From assembly GCF_014197135.1 (NCBI RefSeq), contig NZ_JACIFA010000003.1, forward strand, positions 248,001 through 312,000: DNA of 64,000 nucleotides, read 5' to 3'. Shown in pieces: positions 19,981-29,233 of the stretch. Position numbers and translations under genes: made by a program. Under the pieces are notes generated by a model. That model saw nothing but the letters and a program-made list of their open reading frames with translations, ran no database searches and was not told where the DNA came from. The DNA is from Sphingomonas zeae. GTDB lineage: Bacteria > Pseudomonadota > Alphaproteobacteria > Sphingomonadales > Sphingomonadaceae. Each line of letters starts with the position of its first letter. Within the stretch, counting starts at the first letter, position 1.

Positions 19981-22401
19981 CTAGTTGCGCTTCGCACCCT
20001 GCGCGCTCATCTGGGCAAGCGCTGTCTGGGTCGCCTCGGCCAGTTGCTGGACGGAGAAGGGCTTGGGCAGAAAGCCGACATTGGGCAAGGTGATCGACTT
20101 GCGCAGTTGCTCCTCGGCATAGCCCGACATGAACAATACGGCCAGGTCGGGATAACGCTGGCGAACCAACCCGACCATCGTCGGCCCGTCCATCGTCGGC
20201 ATGACCACGTCGGAGATCAGGAGGTCGGGCTTGCCATGCTTGTCGAGCATTTCGAGCGCGGCCTCGCCATTCTCGGCGGCGAGCACGGTATAGCCCTGCC
20301 GCGATAGCGCCCGTTCGGCGACGGCGCGGACCATGTCCTCATCCTCAACCAGCAGGATGGTACCGGACCCCCACGGGGTCGCCGCCTTTGGCGCAGGCTT
20401 GGCAGGGCTCGCCGGGGCGGACGACACGGCCGGGGCCGCATGGACCGGCAGATAGATGGAGAATTTGGCGCCGCCACCCGGCGGCGAGTCCGCAAAGATA
20501 TATCCGCCCGACTGCTTGATGATCCCATAGACGGTCGACAGACCCAGGCCCGTGCCCTTGCCCATCTCCTTGGTGGTAAAGAAGGGCTCGAAGATTTTGG
20601 GCAGGATTTCGGCCGGGATGCCGGTGCCGTTGTCGCTGATGATGAGCGCGGTATAGTCGGCGGCGGGGAGGATTTCGTTGTTCAGGGCGCGGGCATCGGC
20701 CATCGAAACCGCCCTGGTCTGAATGGTCAGGATGCCGCCGCCCGCCGGTTCGTTCTCCAGGATCGCGTCGCGGGCATTGACCGCGAGATTGACGACCACC
20801 TGCTCCAGCTGTCCCGGATCCGCGCGCACCGGCCCCAGATTGCGGCCATGGCTGACGTCCAGGCGGACCCGCTCGCCAAGCAGGCGCTTGAGAAGGTTCG
20901 ACACTTCCGACACGACATCGGGCAGTTGCAGGATTTGCGGGCGGAGCGTCTGCTGCCGCGAGAAGGCGAGCAACTGGCGGGTCAGGCTGGCCGCACGGTT
21001 CGAATTGGTGCGAATCTGCTGGATATCGTCATAGTCGCTGTCGCCAGGCGAATGGCGCATCAGCATCAGGTCGCAATGCCCGATGATAGCGGTCAGGATA
21101 TTATTGAAGTCGTGCGCAACGCCGCCCGCAAGTTGGCCGACCGCCTGCATCTTCGTGGCCTGGGCGACTTCGCGCTTCAGGCGACTTTCCTCGGAATTGT
21201 CCTTCAGGCTCAGCAACACCGCCGCCTCGCCCAGCCCGCGCGCACCCGCGATGGTCAACGCAACCGGCTCCTCGGGGTGATCCTTTAACCGGACCGCCAT
21301 ATCGGCCGAATGGGTCGCGCCGCTCGCAAAGCGTCGGATCGCGTCGGCAACCGCCGCCTTGTCCTCCCGTACGACCAGATCGCCCGGATAGAGCGGCTGA
21401 GCGGTACCATTGACGCCAGCGGCGCGCATGAAGGCGGAGTTCATCTGGATGAATCGTCCGTCCCGGTCGACCAAAGCGATGCCGAAGGGCATCAACGAGA
21501 CGAGGCCACGCACATGGCTGCCCGCGCTGGCGCCGGCCGGCGCGACCAGTTGCTCCTCCTCGTCAAGCAGCGCGACCAGCATCGGTGCGCCTTCCCCCTC
21601 CACAAAGGGGATCTGCAGAATGCGCAGCGGCTTGCCGTCGCCTTTGGCAAGCTCGGCAGCGAAGCGGACCTGGCCGCCCGGATCATGCGCCAGGAACGTC
21701 GCGAAATCCCGGCCTACGATCGAGATCATCTCGCCGCCCATCGCACGGGCGCAAAGCACCCGGTTGGCGGCGCGCACCCGGCCATCAGGTGCGATCAGCG
21801 CGGCCATGACGCCCGCCGTGCCCAACCGATCACCGTGAATGCCGCCAATCAGCCGCTCGACCGTCTCGGCCAGATCCTGTTCCTCGGCAATGGCAAAACG
21901 CCAGACGAGCAGGTCGGCCTCGTCACCGGCGCGCGTGACCAGCACCGACAATTCGGTACCCATCACCGCGATGCGGTCCGCGCGCCCAAGGCCATCTCGC
22001 CAGGCGGTGCGCCCGGCCTGCGCCAAGGCATCGACCGAGGCCGCGTCGAGTGGCACACCCGGCGGCGTGGGCATCATCGGGAACAGCGACGCGTAAGCGT
22101 CATTGGCGCAGACCAGGCGCCCTGCCCGGTCGGTCACCGCGAGCGCATCCAGGCTGGCATCCGCCACGACCCGCGCGAAATCCCAGTCTATGCTACGTCG
22201 CGTCTGCTCGACCCTGGGGGTGAGCACACGCCAGACAAGGATCAGGCCAAAGGCCAGCAACGCTGCCGCCAGAAACCCCGCCGCGACAACCCAGCTGCGG
22301 ATCGCCACAAACAACAGCGTGGCCGCGCCCGTCCCGCTGGCAACCGCCACGGCGGCCGCGACGCGGGTGGGATGAAATCTCTCGAAGGACGCGATCGCCA
22401 T
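19981..22401 (-). CDS. cckA: CckA-type hybrid histidine kinase
   Basis: A ~806-residue hybrid kinase. Two hydrophobic segments (about residues 15-60) are followed by PAS-like regions, a DHp domain with [15 protein letters not shown] (phospho-His), a HATPase ([30 protein letters not shown]) and a C-terminal receiver with [13 protein letters not shown]. The order and the HDFNN box match CckA, which sits at the top of the CckA-ChpT-CtrA/CpdR relay in alphaproteobacteria. The start at 22401 (MAIASFERF) has GAAGAG 6 bp upstream; a longer start adds 12 residues. Confidence 0.88.
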   Translation of the reverse strand: MAIASFERFHPTRVAAAVAVASGTGAATLLFVAIRSWVVAAGFLAAALLAFGLILVWRVLTPRVEQTRRSIDWDFARVVADASLDALAVTDRAGRLVCANDAYASLFPMMPTPPGVPLDAASVDALAQAGRTAWRDGLGRADRIAVMGTELSVLVTRAGDEADLLVWRFAIAEEQDLAETVERLIGGIHGDRLGTAGVMAALIAPDGRVRAANRVLCARAMGGEMISIVGRDFATFLAHDPGGQVRFAAELAKGDGKPLRILQIPFVEGEGAPMLVALLDEEEQLVAPAGASAGSHVRGLVSLMPFGIALVDRDGRFIQMNSAFMRAAGVNGTAQPLYPGDLVVREDKAAVADAIRRFASGATHSADMAVRLKDHPEEPVALTIAGARGLGEAAVLLSLKDNSEESRLKREVAQATKMQAVGQLAGGVAHDFNNILTAIIGHCDLMLMRHSPGDSDYDDIQQIRTNSNRAASLTRQLLAFSRQQTLRPQILQLPDVVSEVSNLLKRLLGERVRLDVSHGRNLGPVRADPGQLEQVVVNLAVNARDAILENEPAGGGILTIQTRAVSMADARALNNEILPAADYTALIISDNGTGIPAEILPKIFEPFFTTKEMGKGTGLGLSTVYGIIKQSGGYIFADSPPGGGAKFSIYLPVHAAPAVSSAPASPAKPAPKAATPWGSGTILLVEDEDMVRAVAERALSRQGYTVLAAENGEAALEMLDKHGKPDLLISDVVMPTMDGPTMVGLVRQRYPDLAVLFMSGYAEEQLRKSITLPNVGFLPKPFSVQQLAEATQTALAQMSAQGAKRN

Positions 22402-22479
22402 GATGAACTCTTCATCCGGCAACCCGGCATGGGTCAAGCGTGATCCTTATATGGGGCCATGCCGGGGACGCGAGGACGG

Positions 22480-24510
22480 TTACCAGATCCGGACACGCTG
22501 CTCCGGCGTCAGATACAGCTTCTCGTCCGGCTTGGGGCTGTACGCCGCATACCAGGGGTCGAGATTGCGCACGACCCAGGCGCGCTGCTGCGACGGCGAA
22601 TGCGGATCGGTCAGCAGGCGGTTGCGCAGGTTCGCCTCGCGATAATTGCGCCGCCACACCTGCGCCCAACCCAGATAAAAGCGCTGGTCGCCGGTGAAGC
22701 CGTCGATCACCGGCGCGGCCTTGCCCTTCAACGACGCGTGATAGGCGTCATAGGCGACCGACAGGCCCGCCAGGTCAGCGACATTCTCGCCCAGGGTCAG
22801 CGCACCCTTCACATGCAGGCCGGGCAGCGGCTCGTAAGCGTCATATTGCTTGACCAATGCGCCCGTGCGCTCCTTGAACGCCGCCACATCCTTGGCCGTC
22901 CACCAGTCGGTCAGCTGACCCTTGGCGTCGAACTTCGATCCCTGGTCGTCGAAATGATGGCTCAGTTCATGCCCGATCACCGCGCCGATGCCGCCATAAT
23001 TGACGGCCGGGTCGGCCTTGGGATCGAAGAAAGGCGGTTGGAGGATCGCCGCCGGGAAAACGATCTCGACCATGCCGAAATTGGCATAGGCATTCACCGT
23101 CATCGGCGTCATGCCCCATTCCCAACGCTGGATCGGCTTTCCGAGATGGCTGATATTGTCCTCATGCCGCCACTGCGCGGCACGCAGCGCATTGCCGAAG
23201 GCATCGCCGCTGACGATCTTCAGGCCCGAATAATCCTTCCAGCGGTCGGGGTAGCCGATCTTGGGCGTGAACGCGGCCAGCTTCACATGAGCCTTCGCCT
23301 TGGTCTCCGGCGCCATCCAGTCGAGCTGGTCGATCCGCTTGCCCATCGCAGCCAGGACGTTCTTGACCAGTGCATCGGCCGCCAGCTTGGTCGCGGGCGG
23401 GAAATAGCGCGCGACATAAACCTTGCTTACCTCATCGCCGAGCGCACCGCTGGTAAAGTCGACTGCGCGTTTCCAGCGTTCCTGCTGCTGCGGCGTGCCC
23501 GACAGGACGGTGCCGTAAAAGGCGAACTGCTCCTGATCGAACTTCGCAGGCAGGACGTCGGCGAACTCGTCGAGCGAGCGCGCCAGCAACTGGTCCTTCA
23601 GCACCGCGATCGGGGTCGACTGGATCAACGCCGCGATCCCCGTCACGGCCGTCGGCTGCGCAACGACCAGCGTTTCGACCGGCGTGCCCACGCCCTTCAG
23701 ATAGGTCGCGAAGTCGAAGCCGGGCGCGGTCTTCGCCAGATCGGCGACGCTCATCTTGTTATAGGTCTTGGTCCGGTCGCGGCTGTCGATCCGAGTCCAG
23801 TGGACCTTGGCGATCTGCGTCTCGAAGGCGACGATCGCGGCGGCGCGCGCCTCGGCATCCACTTCGCCTGCCATGGCCAGCATCTTGGCGAGATGCGCCT
23901 GATAGGCCGCGCGGGCGGCGGCGAGCTTGGGATCATCGCTCAGATAATAGTCGCGGTCCGGCATCCCCAGACCCGACTGGCGCAAACCAACCGTATAGAG
24001 ATCGGGCTGGCGCGCATCCTGTCCGACACCCGAGCCGAACGGAATGCCGACGCCGTTGCGATCCGCTTGGGCGAGCAACGCGGCATAGCCCGACTTGTCC
24101 TGCAATCCCTTAATCTGGTCGAGCCATGGCTGAATGGGTGCAAGCCCCTTCGCCTCGATCACGGCGGTGTCGAGATAGGTAGCATAGGCGGTCCCGATCT
24201 GGTTCCGCTGCCCCTTGGCCTGCTCCAAAATCATGTGTGTCCGCTCGCGCGACAAGTCGGCGAGTACGTCGAACGCGCCGTAGCTGGCCTTGTCGGCGGG
24301 GATCGCAGTCGTCTTTGCCCATTCGCCATTGGCGAAGGCATAGAAATCGTTACCGGGACGAACGGACTTATCCATGCCCTTCTCGTCGAAGCCGAAACGC
24401 CCATAGGTCGGCCCTTTGGCGGTGGCGGGGCTCGTCTGTGCGTTGAGCGCCACAGCACCCGTGATCGCGGTCGCGCCGAGCAGCGCGGCGATGGCCAAGC
24501 TCTTCATCAT
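22480..24510 (-). CDS. M13-family (neprilysin-like) exported metallopeptidase, copy 1
   Basis: A 676-residue zinc endopeptidase with a signal peptide (MMKSLAIAALLGATAITGAVALNA). The N-terminal M13 domain (about 50-420) is followed by the catalytic domain with the zinc motif VIGHELSHHFDDQG, NANFGM-region NAYANFGMVEIVFPAAIL (substrate backbone binding) and ENVADLAG (third zinc ligand Glu). The protein ends in VRIW like other family members. It should act on peptides in the periplasm or outside. The next gene upstream is a close paralogue in tandem, with a terminator between them. Confidence 0.94.
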   Translation of the reverse strand: MMKSLAIAALLGATAITGAVALNAQTSPATAKGPTYGRFGFDEKGMDKSVRPGNDFYAFANGEWAKTTAIPADKASYGAFDVLADLSRERTHMILEQAKGQRNQIGTAYATYLDTAVIEAKGLAPIQPWLDQIKGLQDKSGYAALLAQADRNGVGIPFGSGVGQDARQPDLYTVGLRQSGLGMPDRDYYLSDDPKLAAARAAYQAHLAKMLAMAGEVDAEARAAAIVAFETQIAKVHWTRIDSRDRTKTYNKMSVADLAKTAPGFDFATYLKGVGTPVETLVVAQPTAVTGIAALIQSTPIAVLKDQLLARSLDEFADVLPAKFDQEQFAFYGTVLSGTPQQQERWKRAVDFTSGALGDEVSKVYVARYFPPATKLAADALVKNVLAAMGKRIDQLDWMAPETKAKAHVKLAAFTPKIGYPDRWKDYSGLKIVSGDAFGNALRAAQWRHEDNISHLGKPIQRWEWGMTPMTVNAYANFGMVEIVFPAAILQPPFFDPKADPAVNYGGIGAVIGHELSHHFDDQGSKFDAKGQLTDWWTAKDVAAFKERTGALVKQYDAYEPLPGLHVKGALTLGENVADLAGLSVAYDAYHASLKGKAAPVIDGFTGDQRFYLGWAQVWRRNYREANLRNRLLTDPHSPSQQRAWVVRNLDPWYAAYSPKPDEKLYLTPEQRVRIW

Positions 24511-24524
24511 TCTCTCCGAAACAG

Positions 24525-24557
24525 AAAAAAGGCCCTCCGGTCGGTACCGAAGGGCCT
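24525..24557 (-). terminator. Rho-independent terminator between the tandem M13 peptidases
   Basis: On the minus strand AGGCCCT and AGGGCCT form the base of a stem (AGGCCCTTCGG / CCGGAGGGCCT with a short loop) followed by TTTTTTCTGT. It lies between the copy 2 stop at 24571 and the copy 1 start at 24510. It should end copy 2 transcripts, so copy 1 needs its own promoter or read-through. Confidence 0.85.
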
Positions 24558-24570
24558 GTCATTCAATTAG

Positions 24571-26628
24571 TTACCAGATACGGACGCGCTGCTCGGGTGT
24601 CAGCGCCATCTTTTCGGTCGGCTTAACGCCGAATGCCGCATACCAGGGATCGAGATTGCGTACGGTCAGAACACGCTCATGCCCCGGCGAGTGCGGATCG
24701 GACAGCAGCGCCTGGCGCAGCGCCGGTTCGCGCCACTTGGTCCGCCACACCTGCGCCCAGCCATAATAGAAACGCTGGTCGCCGGTCGTGCCGTCGATGA
24801 TCGGCGCGGGCTTGCCGCCGAGCGACTTGTGATAGGCGTCGAGCGCGACGGTCAGGCCCGCCAGATCGGCGATATTCTCACCCAGCGTCAGCTCACCCTG
24901 GACATGCTGGCCCGGCAGCGGCTCATAGCCGTCATATTGCTTCACCAGCGCATCGGTAAAGGTCTTGAACCGCGCCACGTCTTGCGGCGTCCACCAGTCG
25001 GTCAGCTTGCCGGTGGCGTCATATTTCCGGCCCTGATCGTCAAAATGGTGGCTGATCTCATGCCCGATTACGGCGCCGATGCCGCCATAATTGACCGCCG
25101 GATCGGCCTTCGGATCGAAGAAGGGCGGCTGGAGGATCGCTGCCGGGAACACGATCTCGTTCATCGGCGGGTTAGCATAGGCGTTGATCGTCATCGGCGT
25201 CATGAACCACTCGCCGCGATCGATCGGCTGACCCAGCTTGTTCAGATCCCGCTGGAATTCGAAGGCATTGGCGCGCGCGACATTGCCGACGAGATCGCCC
25301 CGCTGGATGGTCAGCGCGGAATAATCCTTCCACTTGTCGGGATAGCCGATCTTGGGCGTGAAGGCGGCCAGCTTGGCCAGCGCCTTCTGCTTGGTCTCGG
25401 GCGCCATCCATTCCAGATTGCGGAGGCGATCGCCCATCGCCGAGATCAGGTTCTTGACCAGCGCATCGGCCGCGGCCTTCGACTCCGGCGGGAAGTATTT
25501 GGCGACATATTGCTTGCCGACTTCCTCGCCCAGGCCGTTCGAGACAAGCCCCACACCGCGCTTCCATCGCGCCTGCTGCTCGGGCGTGCCGGACAGGGTC
25601 GTGCCGTAAAAGGCGAAGTTGGTCTTGTCGAAATCACTCGACAGATAGCCCGCATAGCTGCGCAGGACCTTCAGCATCGCATAGTCCTGAAGGACGTTCA
25701 GCGGCGCTTCGCTATAGAGCTTGGCTTCGCCGGTGATCGCGCTGGGCTGCGCGACCAGATAGGCCGGGCGCCCCGCGACGCCCAGCGTCTGCATATATTG
25801 CGCCCAGGGGAATCCCGGTGCCTTGGCGGCGAAATCGCCCGCCATCCACTTGTTATAGGTCTTGTCCGCGTCGCGGCTCTCGATGCGGGTCCAATGCACA
25901 CCCGCCAACGCCTTTTCAAAATTAAAGACGGCCGCTGCCCGGGCTTCCGCATTGGGCTCGCCCGCCAGCGTCAGCATCTTGGCGAGATAGGCCTGATAGG
26001 CGGTGCGGATCGCCGCCAGCTTGGCGTCATCCTTCAGATAATAGTCACGGTCGGGCAGGCCCAGTCCGCTCTGGCCGAAGTTCGGGATGTAGGTGTCGGG
26101 CGCCTTGTCGTCCTGACCGATATAGACGCCGAAGGGCGCACCGACGCCCTGACGCTGGAGCTTGGCCATCTCGATGGCCAGCGCGTCGCGGTTCTTGGTC
26201 GCCTTGATGGCGTTCAGCCACGGTTTGACCGGGGTCGCCCCCTTCGCGTTGACGGCAGCCTCGTCCATGAAGCTGGCATAGAAGTCGCCGGCCTTGTTCC
26301 CAGGCTGCTTGGTGGCTTCGTCAAGGATGGTGCGGGTCTGCTCCAGCGAGCGATCCTGCAGGACATGGAACATGCCGTAGGACGAACGATCGGCGGGAAT
26401 CGTCGTGTTCTTGTACCAGGTGCCGTTCGAATAGTCGAAGAAGTCGTCGCCCGGCTTCACCGCCGTATCGCGGCCAGCCATGTCGAAACCGAAATCGCCG
26501 ATCTCGGGACCGTTCTTGGCATTGGGCTTGACCGGCCCGACCGCCGCCTTGTCGACGGGGTTCCTGGTCTGGGCGGCGACGGGGGAAATGGCGGTCGTGA
26601 GAAGGGCGGCGATCAGCAGAGAGCGCAT
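24571..26628 (-). CDS. M13-family exported metallopeptidase, copy 2
   Basis: A 685-residue paralogue of the gene at 22480. The signal peptide is MRSLLIAALLTTAISPVAAQ; the start at 26628 was chosen because it begins this signal directly. The zinc site is VIGHEISHHFDDQG, with NAYANPPMNEIVFPAAIL and ENIADLAG as in copy 1, and it also ends VRIW. Long identical stretches around the active site suggest a tandem duplication. The N-terminal halves have diverged more, so substrate choice may differ. A terminator directly follows it. Confidence 0.94.
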   Translation of the reverse strand: MRSLLIAALLTTAISPVAAQTRNPVDKAAVGPVKPNAKNGPEIGDFGFDMAGRDTAVKPGDDFFDYSNGTWYKNTTIPADRSSYGMFHVLQDRSLEQTRTILDEATKQPGNKAGDFYASFMDEAAVNAKGATPVKPWLNAIKATKNRDALAIEMAKLQRQGVGAPFGVYIGQDDKAPDTYIPNFGQSGLGLPDRDYYLKDDAKLAAIRTAYQAYLAKMLTLAGEPNAEARAAAVFNFEKALAGVHWTRIESRDADKTYNKWMAGDFAAKAPGFPWAQYMQTLGVAGRPAYLVAQPSAITGEAKLYSEAPLNVLQDYAMLKVLRSYAGYLSSDFDKTNFAFYGTTLSGTPEQQARWKRGVGLVSNGLGEEVGKQYVAKYFPPESKAAADALVKNLISAMGDRLRNLEWMAPETKQKALAKLAAFTPKIGYPDKWKDYSALTIQRGDLVGNVARANAFEFQRDLNKLGQPIDRGEWFMTPMTINAYANPPMNEIVFPAAILQPPFFDPKADPAVNYGGIGAVIGHEISHHFDDQGRKYDATGKLTDWWTPQDVARFKTFTDALVKQYDGYEPLPGQHVQGELTLGENIADLAGLTVALDAYHKSLGGKPAPIIDGTTGDQRFYYGWAQVWRTKWREPALRQALLSDPHSPGHERVLTVRNLDPWYAAFGVKPTEKMALTPEQRVRIW

Positions 26629-26720
26629 CTGAATTCCCGAAAAGGACATTGATGCGACTGTTGTAGCGAGACGATACGCCCAGTCAAACCGATAGAAACG
26701 CGCGTCCAACCGAAGGTGGG

Positions 26721-27296
26721 TTAGATCACCATGCTATTCTGGCGGTTACGCCACTTGCGCGCGATCCACACCCGCCAGCCCAGTGCCGAAGCCGCATACC
26801 CGATCACCGCACATCCGGCCGTTAGCACGCAGAGCCCCAGGCCGAACACCGGCCCCTGCTCCCACAGCCAGTGAAAGGCGCTCAAAGCCCATTGCAGCCA
26901 TCCGGTCGCTGCCTCTGCCACAGGCTGGGTGTTGATCGGCGTCTCGCTGCGCAACAGGAAGGTGCCGATGCGATAGGCGATCACCCAGATGATCGGGGTC
27001 GTCAGCGGATTGGTGATGAACGTCGTCAGCGCCGCGACCGGCACGTTGGCGCGAAACGGCAGCGCGAAAACCGCCGCGATCGCGATCTGCGCGACCGGAA
27101 ACAGGAACCCCGCCACGACGCCCAGGGCAACACCGCGCGGCACCGACCGCCGGGTGAAGCGCCACAATTCGGGCGCGAGTACCCGGTGGGCGACCGGCCG
27201 GAGCAGCCGGTTGTTCTCCATCGAATCGCGGGTGGGCATGTTGCGCCGAACCCATCCCAGCGTACGGCCCCACATGGAGGGCGCGGCGGACGCCAT
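26721..27296 (-). CDS. DUF2062 membrane protein
   Basis: A 191-residue protein with at least three hydrophobic segments and the DUF2062 core (RSVPRGVALGVVAGFLFPVAQ, then FITNPLTTPIIWVIAY). Function is unknown; the family is an inner-membrane protein found next to varied housekeeping genes. The start ATG shares a base with the smpB stop (TGATG), so it is translated from the smpB message. Nothing in the sequence points to a specific role. Confidence 0.9.
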   Translation of the reverse strand: MASAAPSMWGRTLGWVRRNMPTRDSMENNRLLRPVAHRVLAPELWRFTRRSVPRGVALGVVAGFLFPVAQIAIAAVFALPFRANVPVAALTTFITNPLTTPIIWVIAYRIGTFLLRSETPINTQPVAEAATGWLQWALSAFHWLWEQGPVFGLGLCVLTAGCAVIGYAASALGWRVWIARKWRNRQNSMVI

Positions 27297-27775
27297 CAGC
27301 CGCGATCGCGCAGGATACGACCCTGCTCACGCTTCCAATCGCGTTCCTTGATCGCATCGCGCTTGTCGTGCGCCTTTTTGCCCTTCGCCAATGCCAGCTC
27401 CACCTTCGCGCGACCGCGCGAGTTGAAATAGATCATCAGTGGCACCAGGGTCATGCCCTCGCGCGCCACCGCACCGTGGAGCTTGTTTATTTCGCGCTCA
27501 TGAAGGAGCAATTTACGCGGGCGCTTGGCCTCGTGATTAAATCGGTTCCCATGGCTGAATTCCGGTACGTTGGAATTGACCAGCCACACCTCTTCGCCGC
27601 GCACCTCGGCATAGGATTCCGCGATCGACCCCTCGCCGAAGCGGAGCGACTTCACCTCGGTCCCGGTCAGGGCGATACCGGCCTCATAGGTTGTCTCGAT
27701 GGCATAATCGAAGCGGGCGCGCCGGTTCTCGGCAACGATCTTCTTCTTGTCGAAGGTTTGGGGTTTCGGGCGCAT
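27296..27775 (-). CDS. smpB: SsrA (tmRNA)-binding protein SmpB
   Basis: A 159-residue SmpB that binds tmRNA and delivers it to stalled ribosomes. Family signatures: [28 protein letters not shown] and the basic tail [15 protein letters not shown]. The start at [14 protein letters not shown] gives the standard length; an in-frame start 99 bp upstream is not supported. It is followed with overlap by the DUF2062 gene. tmRNA itself is not in the window. Confidence 0.97.
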   Translation of the reverse strand: MRPKPQTFDKKKIVAENRRARFDYAIETTYEAGIALTGTEVKSLRFGEGSIAESYAEVRGEEVWLVNSNVPEFSHGNRFNHEAKRPRKLLLHEREINKLHGAVAREGMTLVPLMIYFNSRGRAKVELALAKGKKAHDKRDAIKERDWKREQGRILRDRG

Positions 27776-27854
27776 GGACGGGCCGATGTAGGCGCTCGGA
27801 CGCGCCATGAAAAGCCGCTGATGATGGCACCATCCCGTTTCTGGGACGAAACAT

Positions 27855-28181
27855 TCAAGGCTTGCGGCGGCCACCCAACGGGATGGTCAGCCGGATCATC
27901 GCACGCTTGCTGGGCGTACCGCCCACATCCGCCTGCTCGACCTCCGCCGACACCGCACCGACGCCGGGAATTTCGGCGCGTGCCCTGGGCAGGGTCATGG
28001 GCGCAGAATAATCGGGGATGGTGCCGATCCGATCCGCGTCGGAGGAACGACCGCATACCACCACGTCGCCACCGCCATCGTCGGGTGGGCAACGGCGCGC
28101 GGTCGGCGCCTTCCGGGGCACGGGCAGGACGGGTCCGGCCACCGCGCCGGTCTGCAAGGCGATCATCACCAAGGCCCACAT
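27855..28181 (-). CDS. Small exported protein with a Cys-pair motif, unknown function
   Basis: About 108 residues starting [16 protein letters not shown], a short cleavable-looking leader. The mature part contains [15 protein letters not shown], a two-cysteine motif around an Asp/Gly stretch that I recognise as recurring in small secreted sphingomonad proteins of unknown function. A Pro-rich middle and a C-terminal strand ([15 protein letters not shown]) complete it. It lies between dapA and smpB on the same strand. No enzymatic motif is visible. Confidence 0.65.
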   Translation of the reverse strand: MWALVMIALQTGAVAGPVLPVPRKAPTARRCPPDDGGGDVVVCGRSSDADRIGTIPDYSAPMTLPRARAEIPGVGAVSAEVEQADVGGTPSKRAMIRLTIPLGGRRKP

Positions 28182-28253
28182 CGGCCGCTCTCCCTGTGCC
28201 GCCCATCGTCCCAACCGATGGTCGTCCGGGATTGCGGCCGAAGCAAGGCCGGG

Positions 28254-29153
28254 TCAGATCAATCCGGCATGCGCCAGCGCCGCATCGACCTGCGCGCGCG
28301 AGGCCTGGGACGGCCAGGTCATCGGCAGGCGGACCCCCATGGGGAAATGCGGCATGATGCGGCTCAGCGCATATTTGACGGGTCCCGGGGACGCGTCGGT
28401 AAACATCGCCTCGTGCAGCGGGAACAGCCGGTCGTGCAGTTCCAGCGCGCGGGCCATGTCCCCGGCCGCACACGCCGCCTGGAATTCGGCACACAGGCGT
28501 GGCGCGACATTGGCCGTGACCGAGATGCACCCCACCCCGCCCATCGCGTTGAAGGCGAGCGCCAGGTCGTCATTCCCCGAAAGCTGGCAGAAATCTGCGC
28601 CGAGCGCTCCGCGATGATGCGAGATGCGGGCCAGCGCGCCGCTGGCATCCTTGACACCGACGAACACGTCCGGCGCGGCTTGGACGATCCGGATCAGCGT
28701 CGCGGGCTGGATGTCGGTGACGGTTCGGCCGGGCACATTGTAGAGAATGATCGGCAGCGGTGCGTTCTCCGCCAATTTGGCGAAGTGGAGCGCGATTCCG
28801 TCCTGGCTCGGCCGGTTATAGTAAGGCGGCACCATCAAGGCGGCGTCCGCGCCTGCTTCCTGCGCGGCTTTCAGATTTTCGATCGCGACGATCGTGTCGT
28901 TCGAACCCGCGCCCGCGATCACCGGTACCCGACCCCGGGCCTGGTCGACGCAGACGCGCACGACATGGAAATGCTCGTCCTTGGGCATGGTGGCCGCCTC
29001 GCCCGTTGTACCGCAGGCGACGAGCGCGGTGGAGCCCTCGACGATCTGCCACTCGACGAAATCCCGGAATTTCGCCTCGTCGAACGCTCCGCCGACATGA
29101 TCGCCCCGATCGTCGAACGGCGTCACAAGCGCCGGAATAGACCCTGAAAACAT
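28254..29153 (-). CDS. dapA: 4-hydroxy-tetrahydrodipicolinate synthase
   Basis: Condenses pyruvate with aspartate semialdehyde in lysine and diaminopimelate synthesis. The 299-residue TIM-barrel enzyme has GTTGEAATM (pyruvate carboxylate site), the catalytic Tyr in LPIILYNVPGRT and the Schiff-base Lys in VFVGVKDASG. The GxTGE signature and RT after NVPG fit true DapA better than a catabolic paralogue, in contrast to the DapA-family gene at 54857. It is divergent from the lytic transglycosylase, another cell-wall gene. Confidence 0.94.
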   Translation of the reverse strand: MFSGSIPALVTPFDDRGDHVGGAFDEAKFRDFVEWQIVEGSTALVACGTTGEAATMPKDEHFHVVRVCVDQARGRVPVIAGAGSNDTIVAIENLKAAQEAGADAALMVPPYYNRPSQDGIALHFAKLAENAPLPIILYNVPGRTVTDIQPATLIRIVQAAPDVFVGVKDASGALARISHHRGALGADFCQLSGNDDLALAFNAMGGVGCISVTANVAPRLCAEFQAACAAGDMARALELHDRLFPLHEAMFTDASPGPVKYALSRIMPHFPMGVRLPMTWPSQASRAQVDAALAHAGLI

Positions 29154-29233
29154 GAGAGGAAATGCGCTCCTGCTGCGCCGAATGGGACAATTTGTTCAGG
29201 ACATGTACGGGTAGAGTCCCTATCCTGTCCACC

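Noticed and set aside
28254..29153. Catabolic role for dapA
   Set aside because: Its GTTGE and NVPG motifs match biosynthetic DapA, unlike the paralogue at 54857.
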